From an uncultured Oscillospiraceae bacterium (lineage in GTDB: Bacteria > Bacillota > Clostridia > Oscillospirales > Acutalibacteraceae): a stretch of 12,542 nt of DNA. Shown piece by piece: positions 1-6,700 of this stretch. A program made the translations under genes and the position numbers. Location: NCBI GenBank assembly GCA_900543525.1, contig UQRS01000065.1:1-12542 (forward strand). The letters are read 5' to 3'. The notes beneath the pieces were generated by a model. It did no database searches. It was not told where the DNA came from and was given only the letters and a program-made list of their open reading frames with translations. How positions within the stretch are numbered: the first letter of the stretch is position 1; each line of letters starts with the position of its first letter.

Positions 1-63
1 GTGGAGAAATGTTTCCTATTTTTTGTCCGAATGCGAAACTTTTTAAAGTGTTTTTGTACGACC

Positions 64-92
64 GTTACATCTTTTGCAGGCCGGTCGGTAAC
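64..92. promoter_or_regulatory. Candidate operator: GTTAC/GTAAC inverted repeat just upstream of the -35 box
   Basis: GTTAC at 64-68 and its complement GTAAC at 88-92 are 24 bp apart, start to start. The right arm ends four bases before the -35 box of the promoter for the beta-helix enzyme. The placement suits an activator site such as one for an AraC protein. The arms are only 5 bp, so chance is a real alternative. Confidence 0.25.
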
Positions 93-96
93 TTAA

Positions 97-125
97 TTGA
101 CATTTTTTAAAAGAGCAATTATATT
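97..125 (+). promoter_or_regulatory. Sigma-A promoter of the dockerin-bearing beta-helix enzyme
   Basis: A perfect -35 box TTGACA (97-102) is followed by a 17 bp spacer and a -10 box TATATT (120-125, 5 of 6 consensus). Transcription would start near 132 and give a leader of about 50 nt before the ATG at 181. The surrounding DNA is much more AT-rich than the gene, as expected for a promoter. Confidence 0.75.
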
Positions 126-141
126 GAAGGTGTAAAAAGCT

Positions 142-169
142 TTGCCATTTGTTAATGGCAAGGAGGAGG
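142..169 (+). promoter_or_regulatory. Leader hairpin abutting the Shine-Dalgarno sequence
   Basis: TTGCCATT (142-149) and AATGGCAA (154-161) form an 8 bp perfect stem with a TGTT loop. The stem runs directly into the ribosome binding site AGGAGGAGG (161-169), and its last base is the first base of that site. ATG follows at 181. Such a stem-loop could protect the 5' end of the message or tune ribosome access. There is no T-run after it, so it is not a terminator. The strong site settles the start at 181 rather than the in-frame TTG at 142. Confidence 0.55.
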
Positions 170-180
170 AACAGAAAAGT

Positions 181-3100
181 ATGAGAAAAGCTATTGCGTT
201 TTGCCTTTCCATTTGTTTGCTGGCAGTGCTTTTCCTGCCGGGAGTATCGGTTTCGGCGACGGTTCAGAGCATCGTTTATCGCGCGACCGACTGCATCGAT
301 GCCGAAAATTCCAGTAAAGCCTTTGCCGAGCAGGAGCACAACTGGAACGGCACTCCGACCGAGGAAGGGACTTTTTCCCGCTTCGACGGAACAGAGGCCG
401 GGGATTATGCAGCCTATGTGCTGGATGTTCAGACGGCCGGCAGCTATACGCTGCTGATCCGCTACCGTGCACATGAGACGACGGCGGCGGCAAGCGACCT
501 GTATGTGAACGGCCAAAAGCTGGAGACCAGCTTCCAGCAGACCGGCTCGGCCAACTATGCCTATACCGCCGACATGGGAACGGTTACGCTCGCTGCGGGA
601 AAAAACACCCTGCGGTTTGAGGTGCAGTCTCCCGGAAAGAACGGGACCTATCGCCTCAATCTTTTCAGCTTTACGCTCTCCTATGACGACGGGGAGGAGC
701 CGGATTACAACGAGGACGGCATCCCGATCGGCACGGTCGGCGGCAGCATCGGCAGCACCGGTACAGCCTCATCCGCCGGGGTGACCTATAACGCCATCGA
801 AAGCCAGAGCGCGGAGTATTCCAGCGCGTCCTTCGCCAACCAGACGACCGGCGCCTATACCTTCTCCCGGTTCGACGCGACGGAGGAGGGGGCTTATGCC
901 ACCTATATCCTTCATGTGCAGGCGGCGGGTCAGTACAAGCTGCTGGTTCGTTACCGCGCACACGAGACGGTGGGAAAAGCCAATTTCTATCTCAATGGAG
1001 ATAAGCAGGAAAAAACCTTTAAGTCGACCGGTGCGGCTAACAGCTATTATCAGACCAGCCTTGGTATTTACACACTGGTTGAGGGGGACAACTATATTCA
1101 ATTCAAAATGTACGAGCCGGGCAGTAGTGGCGCCTATAAACTCAATCTTGTCGACTTCACCCTGGCTGAGCCAGTTGAGGAGGAGCTGAACGGTTATACC
1201 GAAACGCCCGGCGCCTCCTCCGATAAGGTAGTGTCCTACCCCTTCCAGTCGATTTATAAAACCTCGGAAATCTTCCATGTGAAGGCTGACGGAGTGGAGA
1301 TTCCGGTGGTGGCCTACGGCTCCGACTGGTATGACTACGCCCAGTTCTCTTTTAAAGATACGGAACAGCCGATTGAAATTGAGGTGACCTATGCTTCTCC
1401 GATCAAAAGCTACAGCATATCTCCCCTGAAGGAGGAGATTACAGGGCAGGCAAGTGGCAATACACTTACCTTTACGATCGACAAGAGCCTCTATCTGATT
1501 CTGCGGATCAACGGGTCGAACAAGCGGCTGGTCATTACGGCCGACCCGCCGGAAAGCGATGTGCCGGCCGCCTCCGGCGAGGGGATTTTCAACGTGACCG
1601 ATGATGCCTATGGCGCCGACCGGACGGGCAAGGATTCCTCTTATGCGGCGCTGCAAAAGGCGGTGGATGATGCCAGCGCATATGGCAGCATCTCCGGAAA
1701 TCCGCAGGGGGTCGTTTATGTTCCGTCGGGCGTGTATTTTACCGGCAGCCTGATGCTCAAAAGCAACGTCAAGCTTTATCTGGAGGGCGGGGCGATTCTC
1801 CGCGCGTCGAGAGATGAGGATGATTTTGCTGTCAAGGGACGCAAAAACTCTCTCGGCCTGCCGATCACCTATCTGATTTATACCGAAAATGACTCGACGA
1901 ACATCAAAATCTGTGGCCGCGGAACGGTGGACGGCGACGGCTATAACGTCCGCGCGCTTGGCTTCGCCTTGCAGACCTTGTCGCCGGTCAATACCTCTTA
2001 TTTTACAACCGACGGCATTACCTACCGCGACTCGGGCATGTGGTCGATTGTTCCTGCATGGTCGGATCATCTGGAGTTTCTCAACATCAAAATCCTCAAT
2101 ACCGTCAAGCTGGGAGAGGATGACGGTATCGACATCTGCGGCTGTCAGGAGGTCGTAGTTCGCCATGCCATCGGTATCATGTGGGATGATCCCTTCTCCA
2201 CCAAGGCGTATATGGGCTCCAGCGGAGAGATTGCCGGCGGCTGGGGAGACGGTGATGGCGAAATCAACGACAACATCCTGTTTGACGACTGTGTATCCTG
2301 GACCGGCTGCTACGGCTTCAAGGCCGGGCAGGGCGTGAGTCTCGACCAGCAGAATATCACCTTCCGGAACGGCACGGTGTATGAGTGTGCGGTCGGCCTC
2401 GGCATCCACTACAAGCAGGGCGGCGCTTCTGTTCGCAGCATTGCTTTTGAAAATATTGATGTGGAAAATATTGTGCATCAGAACGACGATCACAAAACCT
2501 GGTTCGTAGCGTATATTCAGGCATCGAGCGGTACCGGCGGCCCAATCACGGATGTAAAGGTTAAAAATATCAATGTCCGCTGCGCCAGCACATCCACTCC
2601 CAAGCTGTTGGGCAAGGCGGAGGGTATTGAGATCAGCAACGTCTCGTTCGAGAATATCACCTTCCAGGGCAGCACGGGCGCGGCGACCACGCTGGCGCAG
2701 ATGGGCTTTACCGAGGAATTTTCCCGTTTCAGCGAAAATTGCTATGTTATAAATCCTGACAATGCAAAAACTCCGGCCGAGTATGCGTCAAGCATCTCCG
2801 CGGGGACGGTGCAGAACGACACCGAGGCTGAGACTGGCCGTGCACTGCGGCTGAACGCGGGCGGCACGGCTACCTTCCCGGGCATGGATTTCGGCGAGGG
2901 CGCGAGCCGACTGAATATCCGCCTTGCGGCCGTGGCTGGTACAACGGTTACCGTGGCGCTGGACGGTGCTGAAAATTTGATCGGGCGGGCAAAGACCGTG
3001 GATGCAGACGGCTATCAGCATTTGTCCATTGACCTGAAGGACGTGTCCGGCCTGCATGATTTGTATATCGCCTCAGACGGTGCTGCCGCTTTCGACTGGG

Positions 3101-3513
3101 TTCAGATTTATACCGGTGCGACGACCAACCCGGATGCAGAGGCTGCCGCGGCGGTCGACGCACAGATTCTCGCAATCGGAGAGGTTGTTTCGCTGTCTCA
3201 GGCCGAGCAAATCGCAGCCGCACGCGCGGCATATGAGGCCTTGAGTGACGCCGCAAAAGCGCTGGTTACTGCGCTGGAGACGTTGGAGGCAGCCGAAGCC
3301 CGGCTGGCTGAGCTGACGGTCAAACGCGGCGACGTCGACAATGACGGCAAGATCACCGTTTCCGACGTGGTCGAGCTGCGTAAGCTGATCGTGGCCGGCA
3401 GCTGGACCGATCGTGAGTTTGCGGCCGGCAACCTGGATAATTCGGATCAGAATCTGACCGTCTCCGACGTTGTGGCGCTGCGTGCCCTGATCGTCTCCGG
3501 CACAGAGGAGTAA
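181..3513 (+). CDS. Secreted dockerin-bearing pectin-lyase-fold glycoside hydrolase (GH28/GH49-like) with CBM6/35 modules
   Basis: A predicted extracellular polysaccharide-degrading enzyme of 1110 residues. Residues 1-26 are a signal peptide (positive start, hydrophobic core, VSA at the cleavage site). Two homologous CBM6/35-like beta-sandwiches lie at about 31-170 and 201-329 and share the pattern FSRFD..E.G.YA.Y and RYRAHET. A further beta domain (about 345-465) resembles N-terminal domains of beta-helix hydrolases. A right-handed beta-helix follows (about 468-855), starting with a D-A-YGAD-TGKD-S segment typical of GH28-type proteins. Candidate catalytic acids are in EDDGID (D648) and WDDPFSTK (D669, D670), matching the NTD and DD motifs of clan GH-N. 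The GHG and RIK motifs are not evident; GIHYK (741-745) may stand in for RIK. A CBM6-like domain (about 868-979), a FIVAR-like helical stretch (about 985-1046) and a type I dockerin (1049-1105) end the chain. The dockerin implies attachment to a cohesin partner not present here. The substrate is unknown. The start is set by the AGGAGG site at 161-169. Confidence 0.85.
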   Translation: MRKAIAFCLSICLLAVLFLPGVSVSATVQSIVYRATDCIDAENSSKAFAEQEHNWNGTPTEEGTFSRFDGTEAGDYAAYVLDVQTAGSYTLLIRYRAHETTAAASDLYVNGQKLETSFQQTGSANYAYTADMGTVTLAAGKNTLRFEVQSPGKNGTYRLNLFSFTLSYDDGEEPDYNEDGIPIGTVGGSIGSTGTASSAGVTYNAIESQSAEYSSASFANQTTGAYTFSRFDATEEGAYATYILHVQAAGQYKLLVRYRAHETVGKANFYLNGDKQEKTFKSTGAANSYYQTSLGIYTLVEGDNYIQFKMYEPGSSGAYKLNLVDFTLAEPVEEELNGYTETPGASSDKVVSYPFQSIYKTSEIFHVKADGVEIPVVAYGSDWYDYAQFSFKDTEQPIEIEVTYASPIKSYSISPLKEEITGQASGNTLTFTIDKSLYLILRINGSNKRLVITADPPESDVPAASGEGIFNVTDDAYGADRTGKDSSYAALQKAVDDASAYGSISGNPQGVVYVPSGVYFTGSLMLKSNVKLYLEGGAILRASRDEDDFAVKGRKNSLGLPITYLIYTENDSTNIKICGRGTVDGDGYNVRALGFALQTLSPVNTSYFTTDGITYRDSGMWSIVPAWSDHLEFLNIKILNTVKLGEDDGIDICGCQEVVVRHAIGIMWDDPFSTKAYMGSSGEIAGGWGDGDGEINDNILFDDCVSWTGCYGFKAGQGVSLDQQNITFRNGTVYECAVGLGIHYKQGGASVRSIAFENIDVENIVHQNDDHKTWFVAYIQASSGTGGPITDVKVKNINVRCASTSTPKLLGKAEGIEISNVSFENITFQGSTGAATTLAQMGFTEEFSRFSENCYVINPDNAKTPAEYASSISAGTVQNDTEAETGRALRLNAGGTATFPGMDFGEGASRLNIRLAAVAGTTVTVALDGAENLIGRAKTVDADGYQHLSIDLKDVSGLHDLYIASDGAAAFDWVQIYTGATTNPDAEAAAAVDAQILAIGEVVSLSQAEQIAAARAAYEALSDAAKALVTALETLEAAEARLAELTVKRGDVDNDGKITVSDVVELRKLIVAGSWTDREFAAGNLDNSDQNLTVSDVVALRALIVSGTEE
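3325..3495 (+). other. Type I dockerin domain at the C-terminus of the beta-helix enzyme
   Basis: Two calcium-loop-plus-helix repeats are visible. Loop 1 is GDVDNDGKITVSD, with ligands at D1051, D1053, D1055, T1059 and D1062, followed by VVELRKLIV. Loop 2 is NLDNSDQNLTVSD, followed by VVALRALIV. Loop 2 has 13 residues where loop 1 has 12, so it carries a one-residue insertion or a changed first ligand. Dockerins bind cohesin modules in cellulosomes and related surface assemblies. No cohesin or scaffoldin is encoded in this window. Confidence 0.85.
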
Positions 3514-3538
3514 TTTATAAAAAAGAAAATCGCATTTT

Positions 3539-3582
3539 CACCCGGGAAGAGGGGGCAGCACCCCTTCTTCCCGGGTGTTTTT
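3539..3582 (+). terminator. Intrinsic terminator of the beta-helix enzyme gene
   Basis: A 17 bp stem pairs 3539-3555 with 3561-3577 (CACCCGGGAAGAG... with ...CTTCCCGGGTG), with a single G-T wobble and a 5-base CAGCA loop. TTTTT (3578-3582) and GTTGT follow. It begins 26 bases after the stop codon. The A-rich stretch before it (3518-3538) gives a T-rich tail on the other strand, so it may also stop minus-strand read-through. Confidence 0.9.
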
Positions 3583-3585
3583 GTT

Positions 3586-3727
3586 GTCCAAAACCGGAGA
3601 ATGGGCGAAAAGCCCCCCTTTCTTTCGGGGGGGAACAGTTCGGAGGCGGTCGGCAGGTACTGTCCCCTTTTTTTGCGGCCGGCAGATAATCAATATTTCC
3701 CGGCAAAACCGGGGAGCTTTCTTTTAA
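3586..3727. other. Intergenic stretch between facing terminators; no gene seen
   Basis: No gene is supported here: the open frames lack ribosome binding sites and domain signals. It contains a C6/G7 hairpin (3613-3618 with 3626-3632) whose minus-strand product is followed by CTTTTC, possibly a weak back-up terminator for the minus-strand gene. A small CCCGG/CCGGG hairpin lies near 3699-3713. The stretch looks like a buffer between two convergent genes. Confidence 0.4.
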
Positions 3728-3770
3728 CAAAAAGCCGGCCGCCCCGCAAAGCTCTGCGGGACGGCCGGCT
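3728..3770 (-). terminator. Intrinsic terminator of the SGNH mosaic gene
   Basis: On the minus strand, AGCCGGCCGTCCCGC pairs with GCGGGGCGGCCGGCT (3756-3770 with 3733-3747; 15 bp, one G-T wobble) around an 8-base loop. A TTTTTG tail follows (the A-run 3729-3733 on the plus strand). It starts 28 bases past the stop codon of the minus-strand gene. Confidence 0.9.
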
Positions 3771-3797
3771 GCAAAGGATATTTCGTGCGGTGTGGGC

Positions 3798-6700
3798 TTA
3801 TCTTCTCGCAGCGGTGGTTGCCGTATCGGCTGCGCTGCAAATGGTGTAGGACACACCCTCATACTCATAAGTGAGGTAGAACATTGCGGTGCGCAGACGG
3901 CCTTCCGCTACGTTCTTCAGCCGGAAACCGTAGTGGGTGTAGACATCAATGTCGTCGCCGCTGCCGAAGGAGATCATTCTCGCGATGGCATTGGCGTCGC
4001 CCTTGCGCAGTTTTTCAATCTCCTCCTCACCGGCGGCATAGTATACGCCGTAGTTCTTGATCTGAATCTGGCTGCTGATGGCGGCGTAGTTGGTGTCCGC
4101 GCCGGCCAGAATGTGCGCGTTCCAGGTGATGTCATACTTGCCGTTCGCGGCGGCCGGGGTAACCATGCCGGCGGAGATGTCGATCGACATTTCCACTGCG
4201 CGGACCGTCAGCGCGTCGATGGCGCTGCGAATCGCTGCCGCATAGCCGTCGACAATCGCCTGATCGGCGGAGATTTTGCCCCAGTCTACCGCGTCGATCG
4301 CCTTCTGCAGATTCTCTACCGACGCTGCGCTGTAGATCGAAAGATCCTCCGGGACGGCCGCCAGTGCTGCCTCGACCTCGGAATAATCGGCCGGATCCAG
4401 AACATAGAGGGTCAGCTCGGACAGCTGCATGAACTTGTCGCCCTGGGCGGGGAACTCGATCTTATAATAATCGTACGCGCCCGGGTTGGCAATTTCAAAC
4501 ATGACCTCCACCGAGTTGGCGTCGGGCAGGCTGGTGTTGTTGGTCTCGGCCGCGATTTCGGTCCAGGTCGTGCCCTCGTCGTTGGAGCCGTACATGGTCC
4601 AGGTAACCGGATTCCGCCTGGTCCAGGTGCCGCTGTCGGTACCGGTCATCAGCGAGTAGTATTTTGCAGAGACCGCCTTATCCACCTTCCATACGAAAGG
4701 CGTGGTATAGGTTCCGTGGCCGAACTTGGTGTTGGATTTGCCGTCGAACAGCTTGTCGAAGTTTTCGGCCGCGTTGCCGTTCACAGGGCCGGAAATCGCG
4801 GTAACCTCGCTTGCGTTGTCGACCTTGCGTACGCCGGCGTAAAGCTTGGCATAAGCCGCCTCGGCCGCGGTCAGGGTGTCAAGCCCCTTTACCAGCGCCT
4901 TTACCTCATCCGAAGCCGCGTCATAGGCTGCACGGGCGGCGGAAATCCGGCTGCCGCAGGCGATTGAATAGTCCACGTTTCCGATGGCGTTGATGGTGTT
5001 CTCCACACTGGTGGCCAGCATCGCCGGGTCGGTGACGTTGTAGAGGTCGTACACCTCCGCCGCCGTCATGGCGTGGTTGTAAATGGCGAAATCATCAACC
5101 GTCGCCACCATGTTGGCCCGGTCGGCCCAGTAGTTGTTTCCGCCGATGGAGTAGTAGCCGTAGTAGTTGTTGGTCTCATCGGTTGTGTTGCGCTTGGAGG
5201 TTGCCGCGCCATCGGCCGCAATGTCGTAGAGCGAGAAGCTCAGTACCTGCCGTCCGACCTGCTGCCCGTTGAAGTAAATGGTGTAAATCCGGTTTCGGTC
5301 GCAGGTCATGGTCAGCAGCGACCAGCCGCTTCCCACGAGGTTTGCCAGGCCGGCAACCTTAAACTCGCTGGTGGTGCTGTCATAGTTTCTGGCACTGACG
5401 AGGAGGTTGTCGCCGTCGCGCGCCAGGATGAAGCGATAGCCCCAGAAGCCGTAGTTGAAGATGATCGAGCCCGAAGCGAGCGCCTCAAAATTCACCCACA
5501 TCGAGACGGTCGAGCCATCCTCGGCATAGAGGAAGGGATCGTACTCATCCTGCTTCCAGCGGAGCATGGAGGCGCGGGATTTGGTGTTGATGAAGGAGGC
5601 CTGCCGGCTTCCGTAGTGGCCGCCGTCGATGATCGAGACCGACTCTCCGACAATCGGGGTGATCCGGCCGGCGACGTCGTTTGCCGTTCCGTCCTCAAAG
5701 TCGATCGAGACCAGCTTGCCACCGTTCTGATCGGCCAGCCAGTTTTGATAGATGCTGTCCGCCTTGTCAAGCAGGTCGGCGTTGGTAACGCACGCCTTTT
5801 CATAGGCGGTCAGCGCGTCGTAGGCCGCCTTGGCCTCGGCCACCTTGGTGTAATAATCGTCGGAATAGACTGCGATCTTCTCCAGCAGGGCGACGACGTT
5901 GGCAATTTTTTCGGTGTCGCCGGTCAGGGAGGGATTATACAGCTCCATGATCTGTCTGGTCGAGAGAACGCCGTCATAGATGGCGAAATCATCGACCAGC
6001 GCGACCATGTTGACCCGGTCGGCCCAGTAGTTGTTTCCGCCGATGGAGTAGTAGCCGTAGTAGTTGTTGGTCTCAGCGGTTGTGTTGCGCTTGTTGGTGG
6101 TCGCGCCGTACTTCGCAAGGTCGTAGAGAGAGAAGCTCAGCTTCTGGCTTCCGGCCTTCTCCCCGTTGAAATAAACCGTGTAGACGCCTTCTGCGTCGCA
6201 GGTCACGGTGATCAGTGCCCAGTCGCCCTTCAGATTATCGAGGCCGGGTACTTTAAACTCACTGGTCGTGCTGTCATAGTTCCTGGCGCTGACCAGCAGC
6301 TGACCGCCGCTGCGCTGCAGATTGAAGCGATAGCCCCAGAAGCCGTAGGCAAAGAGGATTTCCTCTCCGCTCAGGGATTCGATGTTCGCCCACATGGAGA
6401 TGGTCGCGCCGCCCTCGGCATAGAGGAAGGGATCATACTCATCCTGTTTCCAGCGGAGCATGGAGGCGCGCGACTTGGTGCTCACGAAGGAGGCCGACTT
6501 GCTGCCGTACTTGCCGCCGTCGACGATCGAAACCGACTCGCCGACAATCGGGGTGATCCGTCCGGCGACGTCGTTTGCCGTTCCGTCCTCAAAATCAATC
6601 GAGACCAGCTTGCCGCCGTTTGCGGCCGCGGTGGACAAAACCTCCGTCCGCTTGGCAGTCGCGCCGGAGTCATAGGCGTTCAGAATCTCATCCGAGGAGA

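Noticed and set aside
142..180. Extended TTG start at 142 for the beta-helix enzyme
   Set aside because: It would put 13 residues before the signal peptide, and the TTG lies in the leader hairpin upstream of the strong AGGAGG site that serves ATG 181.
769..2493. A 574-codon minus-strand frame inside the beta-helix enzyme gene
   Set aside because: It is the antisense shadow of a gene with a clear signal peptide, CBM, beta-helix and dockerin. It has no start signals or recognisable domains of its own.
3792..4967. A 391-codon plus-strand frame over the 3' part of the SGNH mosaic
   Set aside because: It overlaps the CBM32-like and FIVAR-like domains in antisense, lacks a ribosome binding site, and its composition is typical of shadow frames.
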